Below, piece after piece: positions 7,097 through 17,141 of a DNA stretch of 39,750 nucleotides. The notes under the pieces are model-generated. The model was not told where the DNA came from, did not search any database, and was given only the letters and a program-made list of their open reading frames with translations. A program made the translations under genes and the position numbers. The number at the start of each line of letters is the position of its first letter. The first letter of the stretch is position 1. Origin of the DNA: Lautropia sp. (GTDB lineage Bacteria > Pseudomonadota > Gammaproteobacteria > Burkholderiales > Burkholderiaceae_E); the NCBI GenBank assembly GCA_030532425.1, contig JAUNLD010000023.1, forward strand, positions 1-39,750, read 5' to 3'.

Positions 7097-9286
7097 TCAA
7101 AAGCGATAGCGCAGCGTCAGCTGCACCGAGCGCGGTGCGCCGGGCATGTTGTAGTTGGACGCAAAACCATGCGCCGACACATAGTAGGCGCGGTCGAACA
7201 GGTTGCCCAGCCTCAGCTGCACATCCATCGCCGCCCGACGGTAATAGGCCATCGCATCCACCGTGGCATAGCCAGGCAAGACCACCGTGTTGGACGGATT
7301 GGCATAGCGACGGCCCACCGCGTACACACCGCCCCCCACGCCAAAGCCGTGGCCGATGTCACGCGTCAGCCAGGCACTGGCCGCATGGCGCGGGGTAAGC
7401 GTGGCCCGCTTGCCTTGCACCGCCACTCCTTCGCTGACAGCCGGAGACCGGGTAATGCGCGCATCCAGGTAGGCATAGCTGACCCAGCTCTCCCAGCCAC
7501 CGGGCAGGCGCCCACTCAAGCTCAGCTCGGCACCACGCGTGCGCTGCGTGCCCAACGGCTGCACCCGGTTGGTCACGGGGTCTGTCGCCTTGATATGCGT
7601 ACGCCGTGCCTGGAACACCGAGGCCGTCGCCGACAGCCGATGGCTCAGATCCCACTTCATGCCGGCCTCGTAGGCAGTGGTTTCTTCGGGCGCGATGTCG
7701 GCATTGCTGGCAGACAGTGCAAAGCCCTCCCCTGAAGGCTGGAAGGATTTGCTCATCGACATGTAGTAAGACACATCTGCCTGCGGCTGATAGACCACGC
7801 CCACACGAGGACTCCAGGCCTTGTCGGTTCGCGACAGGTCGGGTTTGCCCGCCTGATGCTCATGCGTTTCCTGACGGAAACGGTCATAGCGCACGCCTGC
7901 CAGCGCCTTCCACTGCGGCGCAAGAGAGAGCATGTCCTGTACATAAAGGCTGGCCACCTTGAAGATGCCATGGTTGTCAGTGCCTGGCGTCCCGGCAATG
8001 GCCAGCGGCAACAACGGCCCCACCGGGTTGAACAGATCCACCGTGCCCACGCTTCCTCCCGAATGCACCTGCTGATCCTTGCGCTGACGCCCCAGCTCCA
8101 TGCCCACCAGCCACTGATGTTCGATACCTGCCCAACCGGCACGGCCCTTCAACTCAGTCTGGTTGAAGACACCCTGCTCGTCCCGCGCGATGGCACCTCG
8201 GCCCAGCGTGGCCGTGCGCGCCGCTGCATTGACCCGCCCCGGCGTGGTGTTATGGCGATCGAGGCTGTAATCGTAGTAACGCAGTGCATTGCGCAGCATC
8301 AGCCCACTGCCAAAGGTATGCTCCACCGTCAATGTGCTCGAAGCCACCCGCGCCTGCGAGAAATCCACATCCCGGCCGTTGGCTGCCCCGTAATAGGTGC
8401 CCGCCGGCACCGCCACCGGCCGTCCATTCAGCGCTGGCACCCCAAAATCCGTCAGGCGCCGATCCGACAGGTAATCGGCCTGCCAAAGCACACGCGTGGC
8501 CGCCGAGGGTTGCCATTGCACCGTCGGCGCCACGGCCTTGCGATCAAGAAACTGCTGGTTGCGATAGCTTTCAGCCTTTTCCAGGGCGCCCGTCAGCCGA
8601 TACGAGAAATCGCTGTCACCGGGAGCACGCGCCAGGTCGAACTCACCACGCCGCTGCTTCCTGCTGCCCAACGTCAGTACCAGCTCGGAGAGATCGATAC
8701 CCGGCTTCTTGGTGATGCGGTTGAGCAGCCCACCCGACGAGCCTCGGCCATACAGCACCGCTGCCGGCCCCTTCACCAGCTCCAGCTGTTCGATGTTGGA
8801 CAGGTCGCGGAAATACAGCGCATCGTCCCGCAACCCGTCCACGAACTGATCGGACATGGCTGAAAAGCCGCGAATCGTCACCTGGTCGCGCTGGCCATCC
8901 CCGTGCGACAACCCCACCCCAGCCACGTTGCGCACCGCATCCTGCACCGACAACACCCCCTGATCGCGCAGCAACTGCTGTGGCAGCACGTTGACGGTCT
9001 GCGGCACATCACGCAAGGGCACCGCCACCCGCGTGGCAGTGCCTGCCTCAGGCAGCCGATAGCCCGGTTCCTCGGCCGATGCCCGTACCCGTACCGTGTC
9101 CAGTTCGGATACCCCAGCCTCCCTTCGTGCCGCCGATGGCACCCGCCCTGACTCCATCACGCTTCCCGATGCGTCATCCACCTGCGCAACAACCTGCGCT
9201 ACCGCCACTTGCTGCGCGCCAGCTCCTGCTACCAGTCCCCATCCCAGCACCGCCACCACCGACGTCTGTACTGTCTTCTTCCTCAT
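7097..9286 (-). CDS. TonB-dependent siderophore receptor
   Basis: This is a 729-residue outer-membrane receptor. The signal peptide is MRKKTVQTSVVAVLGWGLVA with likely cleavage after GAGA. A TonB-box-like DTVRVRA follows near residue 65. The plug domain (about 90-210) carries SVQDAVRNVAGV, VTIRGFSAMSDQFVDGLRD and ELVKGPAAVLYGRGSSGG, the hallmark of the siderophore-receptor subfamily. A 22-strand barrel ends in the aromatic SVQLTLRYRF with terminal Phe. The open frame starts earlier (9355), but that start lies within a Fur-box-like element; the ATG at 9286 gives a proper signal peptide. It has a TIGR01783-type architecture (FhuE/FcuA/FoxA relatives); the ligand, probably a hydroxamate or catecholate, cannot be told from sequence. 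No siderophore synthesis genes are nearby. Confidence 0.9.
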   Translation of the reverse strand: MRKKTVQTSVVAVLGWGLVAGAGAQQVAVAQVVAQVDDASGSVMESGRVPSAARREAGVSELDTVRVRASAEEPGYRLPEAGTATRVAVPLRDVPQTVNVLPQQLLRDQGVLSVQDAVRNVAGVGLSHGDGQRDQVTIRGFSAMSDQFVDGLRDDALYFRDLSNIEQLELVKGPAAVLYGRGSSGGLLNRITKKPGIDLSELVLTLGSRKQRRGEFDLARAPGDSDFSYRLTGALEKAESYRNQQFLDRKAVAPTVQWQPSAATRVLWQADYLSDRRLTDFGVPALNGRPVAVPAGTYYGAANGRDVDFSQARVASSTLTVEHTFGSGLMLRNALRYYDYSLDRHNTTPGRVNAAARTATLGRGAIARDEQGVFNQTELKGRAGWAGIEHQWLVGMELGRQRKDQQVHSGGSVGTVDLFNPVGPLLPLAIAGTPGTDNHGIFKVASLYVQDMLSLAPQWKALAGVRYDRFRQETHEHQAGKPDLSRTDKAWSPRVGVVYQPQADVSYYMSMSKSFQPSGEGFALSASNADIAPEETTAYEAGMKWDLSHRLSATASVFQARRTHIKATDPVTNRVQPLGTQRTRGAELSLSGRLPGGWESWVSYAYLDARITRSPAVSEGVAVQGKRATLTPRHAASAWLTRDIGHGFGVGGGVYAVGRRYANPSNTVVLPGYATVDAMAYYRRAAMDVQLRLGNLFDRAYYVSAHGFASNYNMPGAPRSVQLTLRYRF

Positions 9287-9340
9287 CCTTGTTTCTGTCC
9301 GTCTGCCCAGGTTACTCATTGCCATGCCATGCCATTTTAT

Positions 9341-9359
9341 GAGAATAATTATCATAATC
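9341..9359 (-). promoter_or_regulatory. Fur box upstream of the TonB-dependent receptor
   Basis: Read on the minus strand the site is GATTATGATAATTATTCTC, which matches 16 of 19 positions of the classical GATAATGATAATCATTATC consensus. It lies about 55 bases before the receptor ATG, so iron-loaded Fur should repress that gene. It is also about 195 bases upstream of the divergent DUF4153 gene. Confidence 0.85.
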
Positions 9360-9552
9360 TAACGTGTTTACCCCAATCAATTTGCACTCCTGTTTCCACG
9401 TGTTGCGCGGGTCCCACGCGTTGCAGCCGCCTGCCGGTTGCCGGGCGCCAGCCGTCAGTCATCCGTGCCTGTCGCCCCTGCGTCGGGCCAGGGGTGACAG
9501 CCCCGGCATGGGTGTCCACCATGCCAGCAGACGACTCTCGCGCTCAACGGTC

Positions 9553-11565
9553 ATGCACGCTCCGTTCATCCATTCCGGCCCCCTTGCCGACATCGACCCC
9601 CGGCCGCCCCGCCTGTTCATCCTGCTGCTGGGCGTGCTCCAGGGGGCGCTGATGCTGCTGGCACTGCCCGGTGGCATAGACACCTGGTCACTCGACGGCA
9701 TCTCTCGACGGGTACCCTGCATCACCCTGGCCACGCTGCTGCCCCTGGCGATGATGCTGACGGTGCGCCGCGTGGGCGAGATCCGCTTCTGGCTGCAGAA
9801 CATCCTGCTGGCCCTGGTACTGACCGGACCGGCCATGTGGGCAGGCTGGAGCATCTCGGTGGCTCCAGGCCTGAACATCTGGCCGGTGCTGCTGCCCTTT
9901 GGCCTGTCGATGCTGCTGGTCACGCTGATCGTCCTGCCGTACTTTCAGGCAGCCCTGCGCCACGGCCGCTGGCAGCCTCATTACCCCGACCTCTTCGAGT
10001 TTGCCTGGCAGAACACCCTGAGCCTGCTGCTCACGGCTGGATTCGTCGGCCTGTGCTGGGGCGTGCTGGCCCTGGGGTGGCAGCTGCTGGAAATCATCGG
10101 CATCACGGCCCTGTGGCACAAGGCCGGCCTGCCCGGCTTCATCCACCACCCGGTCTTTCTGCACCTGATGACCGGGCTGCTGGTGGGCACGGGCATCGCC
10201 ATCACGCGCGGCCAGTCCCGCCCGATGCAGGCCATGCGCCAGATCATCTTTGCCCTGCTGACCGCCCTGCTGCCGCCATTGGCCGCGCTCTGTCTGCTGG
10301 TCGTCGGCAAGCTGCTCGTCAGCGGCCCGCAACCGCTATGGCAGACCGGCCATGCCACGCTGATCCTGCTCGGCCTGCTGAGCCTGATGACGCTCGTCAT
10401 CAACGGCGTATTCCAGGACACGCGCCAGGCCATGCGCTACGTGCGTCCGGTACGCTGGATGATCTATGCTGCCCTCATCACCCTGCCCGCACTGGCTGCC
10501 CTGGCCCTTTACGCCCTCTGGCTGCGCATCCAGCAGTATGGCTGGACACAGGACCGTATCGCCGCGGTGGTGGTAGCCGCCCTGCTGGGCCTGCATGCCC
10601 TGGGCCATGCACTGGGTGCGCTGATGCCCGGCCGCGAGCGGCTGGCGGCCATGAAGCCGGTCAACATCGCCACGTCGGTCATCACCGTGATGGCGCTGCT
10701 GCTGCTCAATTCCCCCCTGCTCGATCCCCACCGGATCACTGCTCACAGCCAGCTGGCCCGGCTGACGGCACCATCCACCGACGACATCGGTACCGACCTG
10801 GCCCGCCTGCGCTTCAACAGTGGCCGACAGGGATGGCTTGCCCTCAAGCACTTCCATCAGACGCTGGCCGATGGCGCTTCGGCCCTCCCCGCGGCCCATG
10901 AACAGGCACCGGCGCCGTTCCCGCGTCCCTCCCCGGCACCTGCCGGCGCCTCTTCACCGGTATCGGCCCAGTCATCACGGGCGGGCGCCGCTGCACTTGC
11001 CCCCGCCACGACGCAGCAGACCCTGACCGGAGCCATCACCCACGGCGACAGCACCACACTGGGCGACCGGCTGAAGGTGCTGCTCGACAGCCAGAGCATG
11101 GCCGAGGCCCGGGCCCTGGAAGAAGACGGCACGCTGACCGACGATCCCGAGCAGCTGGCCCGGCAGATCCAGCTGGCACCCGGCACACGCCCGGCCGAAG
11201 CAGCATGGTGGCAGGCGCTGATCGCCCAGCAGAACAACCCCGCCGACTGCCAGTGGCAAGGCAACGAGTGCGTGCTGATCGAACGCGACCTCGATCAGGA
11301 CGGCCGCCCCGAACGCCTGCTGTGCAACATCACGGCACACCGCTGGAACGTACACTGCGAGGTCTTTCACAAGCCGCGCCGCCCCGACCCCAAACGGGGC
11401 GCCGATCTGGCCGGCTGGCAGCAGGACGGCACCCTGGGCTACGCCGACACGCCCGACCATCTGGACAACATCCGCCAGGCCCTGCGCCAGGGCCTGCTGA
11501 AGGCCCGTCCTGCCCGCTGGCCCGACATCGAGATCAGCGGCGTGCGCATGCAGATCCAGGAATGA
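9553..11565 (+). CDS. DUF4153-domain membrane protein
   Basis: About 670 residues. The N-terminal roughly 420 residues are a run of 11-13 hydrophobic helices (for example LFILLLGVLQGALMLLALPG and IIFALLTALLPPLAALCLLV). A soluble tail of about 250 residues follows with a Pro/Ala/Ser-rich linker (about 470-510). The segment STDDIGTDLARLRFNSGRQGWLALKHF just after the last helix is typical of the DUF4153 family, whose function is unknown. The tail carries EADWQ/CQWQGNECVLIERDLDQDGRPE-like acidic repeats with paired cysteines, suggesting a periplasmic fold, possibly Ca-binding (DxDxDG-like DLDQDGR). Start uncertain: the frame is open from 9364, but 9553 places the first helix at a normal distance. 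It is divergent from the receptor gene. Confidence 0.78.
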   Translation: MHAPFIHSGPLADIDPRPPRLFILLLGVLQGALMLLALPGGIDTWSLDGISRRVPCITLATLLPLAMMLTVRRVGEIRFWLQNILLALVLTGPAMWAGWSISVAPGLNIWPVLLPFGLSMLLVTLIVLPYFQAALRHGRWQPHYPDLFEFAWQNTLSLLLTAGFVGLCWGVLALGWQLLEIIGITALWHKAGLPGFIHHPVFLHLMTGLLVGTGIAITRGQSRPMQAMRQIIFALLTALLPPLAALCLLVVGKLLVSGPQPLWQTGHATLILLGLLSLMTLVINGVFQDTRQAMRYVRPVRWMIYAALITLPALAALALYALWLRIQQYGWTQDRIAAVVVAALLGLHALGHALGALMPGRERLAAMKPVNIATSVITVMALLLLNSPLLDPHRITAHSQLARLTAPSTDDIGTDLARLRFNSGRQGWLALKHFHQTLADGASALPAAHEQAPAPFPRPSPAPAGASSPVSAQSSRAGAAALAPATTQQTLTGAITHGDSTTLGDRLKVLLDSQSMAEARALEEDGTLTDDPEQLARQIQLAPGTRPAEAAWWQALIAQQNNPADCQWQGNECVLIERDLDQDGRPERLLCNITAHRWNVHCEVFHKPRRPDPKRGADLAGWQQDGTLGYADTPDHLDNIRQALRQGLLKARPARWPDIEISGVRMQIQE

Positions 11566-11645
11566 CGGGGCCGCACACCCGGCAGGCAGCATGTCAGCAG
11601 AGGCAGCGCTTCAGCAGAGGCGCCACCTCAGCTGGGAGCAGCGCT

Positions 11646-14600
11646 TCAGTAGGGACACCGCTTGAGGAAGCGGTGCGCCAGCAGATAGGCGCAATACTTC
11701 TGCATGTCGACCAGGCGGCCAGAAACCGGACCGAAAGTCATCGCCGACAACAGGGTCGAGACATCGCGGCTCAACTGCTGCCCATCTTCCGTCGACAGGT
11801 CGATCTTGCTCCCATGCAGCAACCGCAGCCGGCTCAGCAGACGTGACCATGAAAAGCTGTGTGCACGCGGCAAACCCATGTCTTCGGCCCTGGCATTCAT
11901 GCCCGTCACTCCTGCAGCAGACGCACCTACCCAGTTGCCATCCACCAGCAACTTCCGCTCCTCACCATCCAGGTTCCAGAGCCACTGTTCGACGTGCGCC
12001 AGCGGCCGTTGCACCTTGAAGATATTGTCCGGCCGCTCCGCCCGGAAGCGGACCCCGGCCTCCTGCGCCCTTTCCAGCAAGGCCCACAGCGCCACATTGG
12101 AAAAATCGCTGTCGGCAAAACCGCCACCAATGTCGGAGTGGGCGCCCAGCAAGGCAAACTCCTCACGCTTCACCCCTGCCACGTGCTGCGACGCCTGGCC
12201 TCCCATCGACAGCGCGTTGAAATGAGGATCTCGGCGTTCATCCGTCGCCAGGATATTGACCACGCTCTGCCACTCATCATCAATCGACATGGGCTTGCAG
12301 GCCTTTTCCCACTCGTAATCCTCGGTGCGGGTCGATATGCCGTATCTGTTCAACTCTTCCCGCACTTTCTGCGGGCCGCGCTCTCCCAGGTCGAACATGT
12401 TCGTTGCCACCGGGTCCAGCAGCCCCATGAAGCGCAACTGCACCTGTGAGGCATTGGCCAGCCGCCCCGACTTCAGTTCGTTCACCACCAGGCGCCCGAA
12501 CTCCAGCGCCTGCACGGCCCCGCGCGAAAAACCCACCACGTCGATCGGCAGGGTTTCTCCTGGCTTCAGCGCGTTCACGGCTGCCCGAAACTGCTGGATG
12601 TGATACTCGACGTTATCCTTCCAGCCATCCGCCGTCAGCCCCTCCATGGCATCCCGGCTCACGGTCTGCGAAGGAGGATCGTAGGGCATGTGGGGGCCGG
12701 CCGTCACCCCCACCCCATTCAGGTAAGGATCGTGCAGGCCTGCCGTGGGCGCCCCATTGGCCGCATGATCGTAGAGCTGGGAGAACTTCCAGATATTGGT
12801 GTCCTGATCCACCGCATTGTGCGTGCCATCAAAGGCAAACAGCAGCAGCCCGGTCGGATCGACATGGCGCACCGGATCACCGTTCACGTACAGATAGGGA
12901 TTGGGACCAGCCCGCAGCCCCAGCGGATCGGGAGACAGATAACGGCCGGTCGCCGGATCGTAATCGCGCAGCAGGTTGTAATACAGGCCGGTGACAGGGT
13001 CTTCCCACTGCCCCGGAAAGCGCAACAATGGATCATTCGCCGACTGACCGACTGTTCTTCCCCTGGCCGCAGCGCCCTGCGGGTCCAGTCCCTCACCACC
13101 GCGCACCGCCCGCCCGGTCACCGGGTGGTTACCCATGCGCTCGCCAAAGGGGCCAAAGCGCTGCTGCCAGACCAGCTGCCCCTGCGCATCGCTCATCGCC
13201 AGCGGCAAGCCGAGATGAGACACATGCAGCCAGTTCAAGCGGTATTGCGGCATGTTGCCAAGACCCAGCCAGCGCCAGATGCGCTGCCCCAGCCCTTTCG
13301 CCCCCACTGCGATCTCCCCGCTTCCTCCGGAAATCAGCATCACCGGCACCTCGCCCTCGTACCACCAGGCGCGCATGGCAGCGGACTCATCATCCTTTTC
13401 CGCCAGCAGGCGGCCATCGTGGTAATCGTAGAAGAACCAGCGACCATTGTCCTGCCGGGCCACACGCTCGCCACGATGGTTGTAGAAGTAATCCAGTACA
13501 CGGCCATCCGCATGCCGCATGCGTGCCATCTGCCCTCCCGGATGCCAGTCGATCTGCCATCCCTGCCATTGCAGGGGGCGCCCCGCTGCATCATAGGAAG
13601 TGCCCTGCAAGCGGTTGCTGCCTGGCTGATAGCTTGCCGGTACACCATTGACCTGGCCATCAAGCGCTGCAACCGACGCACGACGGGAGGCAACGCCATC
13701 GGGCTGATAACGTCCGCTGAAGACGCGGTTGCCGTTCTCGTCATAGGCGTACCACCAGGCCGGTGCTTCCCCGGCATCGGCTTGAGGGATGCGCGCCACC
13801 GTGTCCGCCTTGCCTGTTCCCGTGCCGTTGGGGCCGGCATGCGCCCGTGCCACGCGCATGGCCTGGCCCTGCCCCGACAGTGGACGCTCTTCAGCGATGA
13901 TGAGCCGTCCACGGCTGTCATAAGCCAGCCGCTGCAGATGTGTCGGCGTCAGGATCGCCTGGATGCGTCCATCAGCCCCATGATCCAGCATCTCCGCACT
14001 CAGCAGGCGACCCGGCGTGCGCACCGTGGCGTCTGCCGACGAAAACGCCATCGCGTCATCCATCACGCCCAGCAGGCGATCACCTGCCGCCCACCACAGG
14101 TGGCGCCGCGTGCCATTGCCAAACAGCCATTGTTCCTCGCGCACGTCATTGTCCACCTTGCGTGGCCGAATTTCGCGTCGATACAGCGGTACGCCCGGCC
14201 CATCGGCCTCGTCCCCCACCAGCGAGACCGTATGCCAGGAGGCATCCACCTGCTGACGGATCACCGCACCATTGGGCAGCACCACCTCGACTGGCAAGGT
14301 CTGCCCCGGTTGATAACGATAGCGGGTGACGAAACGCTGACGTACCGTACCCGCGCCCGGATGCACCTCCACCTGCCGCTCCAGCAGGCGCCCCTGTTCA
14401 TCGTGACGATAGTGTTCGGTCACGACCGGATGCTTCACCTCGACCAGCTGTTGTCCCTGATAGCGATAGCGGGTTTCTTCGACGAAACCATTCGGGCCGC
14501 TGACACGGCGCAGCAGGGGACGGCCATGCGCATCGTGGTCGATATGCACCTCACCACCGGCCGAGTCCGTCTGGCGCACGACGCGATCGGCCAGATCGTG

Positions 14601-17141
14601 CCAGAAAGTCTCGATGCCCGCATCGGGTGACTCGCTCCGGGTGATGCGCCCAAAATCGTCGATGACCACCCGCTGCCTGACCCCATTGGCCGCCTCGTGA
14701 CGGAGGGCACCCACCTCAGCCTGAAAACGGCCACTGTCCTGCACCCAGCGCAGGCTGTCCGTCAGCCACCCCATCCGCCTGGCGGGCAACAGCTCACGCC
14801 CCAGTCCGTCCACCAGCCGGTACAAGGTGTTGCCGCCGGCATCCTTGAAGGGCTCGAAATCGATCCGGTCCTCATCCCCCGGCAGCGGACCATCGATGCG
14901 GCGGATGCGGCCGTGCTCGTCATAGGCAATCTGCACGCTGCGCTGCTGACGCCGACCATGACTGTAACCGCTTTCAGTCAGGCGCACCGGTTGCAAACGG
15001 CCACCCGCCTGCGCATATTCAAAACGTACCGTGTATTCCCGGCCCGGTTCCACGCTCGGCCCTGCCATCAGGCTGGGCAGGCGGCTGCCGGCATCGGCGT
15101 ATTCATAACGGCGAAACAGCCGCAGATCATCTTCACCTGCAGCCGGTGGGGTGGCGCCAGCCGAGGGCGCCTTTTGCCAGTGACGCCGGTACACCCGCAC
15201 GATCCGTCCCTGCTCGTCATGCACAAAACGCAGCATCCGTGACAGCGACACATCCGGCAGGTCGATCTGATCGCGCAGGCCGGCCAGGCGCCCCTGCCCG
15301 TCATACCGGAAATACCGGTCACCCGGCCCGCAATGCACGCAATCGCGCCCCGTTACCGACAGGACCTGCCACTGCCCCGCCACCTGACGATAACGCCAGC
15401 GTTTTTCCTTGCCGTCGGCATCACGCACAACCGTCTCGGCCACCCCCACGGCGTCTTCTGGGCGGTACTCAAAACGCAAATGGCCGCGCTGGCCCCGATA
15501 TTCCACCACCCGACCTTCCCGGTCATAATGCCAGCGGCCCACCCGCAGGTTTCGCCCGCTCCCCGGCACCTTGAGTTCTATGGCCGTCAGTGCCGAGGGA
15601 AAGCCCGGATCCTCATAATGATACAGGCGTCTGGCCCGTGTGGGTGATTGCACCGCCAGCAGCTGGCCCGTGGCCGACACCTGATACAGCCACCGCCCGC
15701 GCGGATGGTCGATCGCCATCAGGTGCCCCTGGGCATCGTAGCGCAGCTGCATGCTGCGCCCGGCCGGGTCGACCACCTGCGTGATCTGGCCGCTGCGGTT
15801 GCGCCGGATGCGCAGCACATGCCAGTGCGCATCTTCGCCTGCGGTCAGCCCTGACGTCGACGATGACGTGGCCGTGACCCGCACTGGTGGCATCGCTGCC
15901 ACCATCCCGGTTACCCGTTTCGGTTCACGGATCGACACCAGAAAACCGGCCGCATCAAAATCCAGCTCGCGCCCCGAGGGCCAGCGCCAGCGATAGCCGT
16001 GCTCCAGCAGCAGCACTTCGCCGTCTTCCTGCACCTGACCCGCGCAAACCGGCGCCGGGGTCTCGCGCGGGGCCAGCACGGTGCGCAGCAATGCCTTGTC
16101 CAGCGCAGGTGACACACACATCTGCGGTGCAGGCGCGGCGCCCCAGGCAAGCGGGAAACGGCGCGAGGCCATCACGGACATGCCCACGGACGACACACCC
16201 GCCACCACTCCAGGCGTCGTGTCGCCGGTACTCACCGGCCGACGGAAGATCAGGCGCTGGCCATCGGCCTGAATGATCTGCACACTGTTGCCCACCGCGT
16301 ACAAACGGGTATCGTAGGACAGCATCCACCCGCGCCCCACCGGATTGGCCACCACGCCCAGACCGGAGCTGTAATGCCGGCGGATTTCCAGCCCCAGCAC
16401 ACCATCGGCCGGTGCGGCGTCCAGCTCGACCTGATATTTGCGCCCGGTCAGCGGGTTGACCGGATTGCCTTCGGCCACGGTCGGACCATTCTTCCTGTCC
16501 AGGCTGGCCACGCCCATCGCCGCGCACGGAGCCACCGACAGCGCAGCCCGACAGGCGTAATTTTCGTAACGTTTGTCATGACCCCACAGTTCCTGCTGTT
16601 CGGTCAGGGTAAGGCGGGGATGATCGCCCTGACTCGACGGGAACGTGGGCGCCGGCACGACCTCAGGCGTTTCCACCCAGAAATCGAACAGCTGGGCGAA
16701 GGCCTCTCGCTCCTGCTGTTCCATCCAGGCCCGCTGCAGCTGGTCGAGGGGGTTGGGCATGGGAGGCAGCTTGTGCATCCACTCCCGCACACGGCGGATG
16801 GCTTCCTCCTTCGACAACCAGACCGGCAGGTCTGGCGGGGGCTGTTTTCTTAGCCAGTCCCTGACCAGACGAGACAGGCCGTCAGGCGTCAATCCGTCGG
16901 CAAAGGGCAGCGGAATGTTCAGATCCGACGGCAAGTGCAAGGGAAGCGAAAGATTCAGCGCCAGCGCCTGGTCAAGCGGACCACCAGGCAGGCGCATGCC
17001 CGACAGCTCGCCGGACACCAGTCGGCCAGCGGGCATCCCGGCCGCCTGCGCCCCGGGTGACATCAGGTTGATGGCAGTCAGCATCACCACGCCGATCATG
17101 CCCCGACCAAGCCGCCGCGAAAAAACGCCTGCATCCATCAT
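11646..17141 (-). CDS. RHS-repeat protein with C-terminal DUF2235 (Tle1-like) hydrolase toxin domain
   Basis: This single open frame of 1831 residues is a polymorphic-toxin type RHS protein. The order is: signal-peptide-like N-terminus (about 1-34, ending GAQAA); a variable linker; a DUF6531-like entry motif with NPVNPLTGRKYQVELD (about 225-250); many YD/RHS repeats (YDAQGHLMAIDHPRGR, RYRYQGQQL, YDENGNRV); the RHS core end (LYYNLLRDYDPATGRYLSPDPLG, here split by description only; DPTGL ends about 1432); then a DUF2235 alpha/beta hydrolase from about 1433 to the end. That domain has FAFDGTHNA with Asp1438, the nucleophile motif GFSRGA (1537-1542, Ser1539) and GAHSDIGGG with His1668 and Asp1670, as in the Tle1 phospholipase family. 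The substrate is therefore likely phospholipid. The signal peptide is unusual for a T6SS effector. No VgrG, PAAR, EagR or immunity gene is adjacent. Confidence 0.9.
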   Translation of the reverse strand: MMDAGVFSRRLGRGMIGVVMLTAINLMSPGAQAAGMPAGRLVSGELSGMRLPGGPLDQALALNLSLPLHLPSDLNIPLPFADGLTPDGLSRLVRDWLRKQPPPDLPVWLSKEEAIRRVREWMHKLPPMPNPLDQLQRAWMEQQEREAFAQLFDFWVETPEVVPAPTFPSSQGDHPRLTLTEQQELWGHDKRYENYACRAALSVAPCAAMGVASLDRKNGPTVAEGNPVNPLTGRKYQVELDAAPADGVLGLEIRRHYSSGLGVVANPVGRGWMLSYDTRLYAVGNSVQIIQADGQRLIFRRPVSTGDTTPGVVAGVSSVGMSVMASRRFPLAWGAAPAPQMCVSPALDKALLRTVLAPRETPAPVCAGQVQEDGEVLLLEHGYRWRWPSGRELDFDAAGFLVSIREPKRVTGMVAAMPPVRVTATSSSTSGLTAGEDAHWHVLRIRRNRSGQITQVVDPAGRSMQLRYDAQGHLMAIDHPRGRWLYQVSATGQLLAVQSPTRARRLYHYEDPGFPSALTAIELKVPGSGRNLRVGRWHYDREGRVVEYRGQRGHLRFEYRPEDAVGVAETVVRDADGKEKRWRYRQVAGQWQVLSVTGRDCVHCGPGDRYFRYDGQGRLAGLRDQIDLPDVSLSRMLRFVHDEQGRIVRVYRRHWQKAPSAGATPPAAGEDDLRLFRRYEYADAGSRLPSLMAGPSVEPGREYTVRFEYAQAGGRLQPVRLTESGYSHGRRQQRSVQIAYDEHGRIRRIDGPLPGDEDRIDFEPFKDAGGNTLYRLVDGLGRELLPARRMGWLTDSLRWVQDSGRFQAEVGALRHEAANGVRQRVVIDDFGRITRSESPDAGIETFWHDLADRVVRQTDSAGGEVHIDHDAHGRPLLRRVSGPNGFVEETRYRYQGQQLVEVKHPVVTEHYRHDEQGRLLERQVEVHPGAGTVRQRFVTRYRYQPGQTLPVEVVLPNGAVIRQQVDASWHTVSLVGDEADGPGVPLYRREIRPRKVDNDVREEQWLFGNGTRRHLWWAAGDRLLGVMDDAMAFSSADATVRTPGRLLSAEMLDHGADGRIQAILTPTHLQRLAYDSRGRLIIAEERPLSGQGQAMRVARAHAGPNGTGTGKADTVARIPQADAGEAPAWWYAYDENGNRVFSGRYQPDGVASRRASVAALDGQVNGVPASYQPGSNRLQGTSYDAAGRPLQWQGWQIDWHPGGQMARMRHADGRVLDYFYNHRGERVARQDNGRWFFYDYHDGRLLAEKDDESAAMRAWWYEGEVPVMLISGGSGEIAVGAKGLGQRIWRWLGLGNMPQYRLNWLHVSHLGLPLAMSDAQGQLVWQQRFGPFGERMGNHPVTGRAVRGGEGLDPQGAAARGRTVGQSANDPLLRFPGQWEDPVTGLYYNLLRDYDPATGRYLSPDPLGLRAGPNPYLYVNGDPVRHVDPTGLLLFAFDGTHNAVDQDTNIWKFSQLYDHAANGAPTAGLHDPYLNGVGVTAGPHMPYDPPSQTVSRDAMEGLTADGWKDNVEYHIQQFRAAVNALKPGETLPIDVVGFSRGAVQALEFGRLVVNELKSGRLANASQVQLRFMGLLDPVATNMFDLGERGPQKVREELNRYGISTRTEDYEWEKACKPMSIDDEWQSVVNILATDERRDPHFNALSMGGQASQHVAGVKREEFALLGAHSDIGGGFADSDFSNVALWALLERAQEAGVRFRAERPDNIFKVQRPLAHVEQWLWNLDGEERKLLVDGNWVGASAAGVTGMNARAEDMGLPRAHSFSWSRLLSRLRLLHGSKIDLSTEDGQQLSRDVSTLLSAMTFGPVSGRLVDMQKYCAYLLAHRFLKRCPY

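Noticed and set aside
9287-9355. Start of the TonB-dependent receptor at 9355
   Set aside because: It lies within the Fur box and gives an N-terminus that is not a signal peptide; 9286 does.
12600-14630. 676-codon open frame on the + strand opposite the RHS gene
   Set aside because: It mirrors the RHS repeats in antisense; the product is His/Arg/Pro-rich with no domain, and the RHS frame is clearly the coding one.
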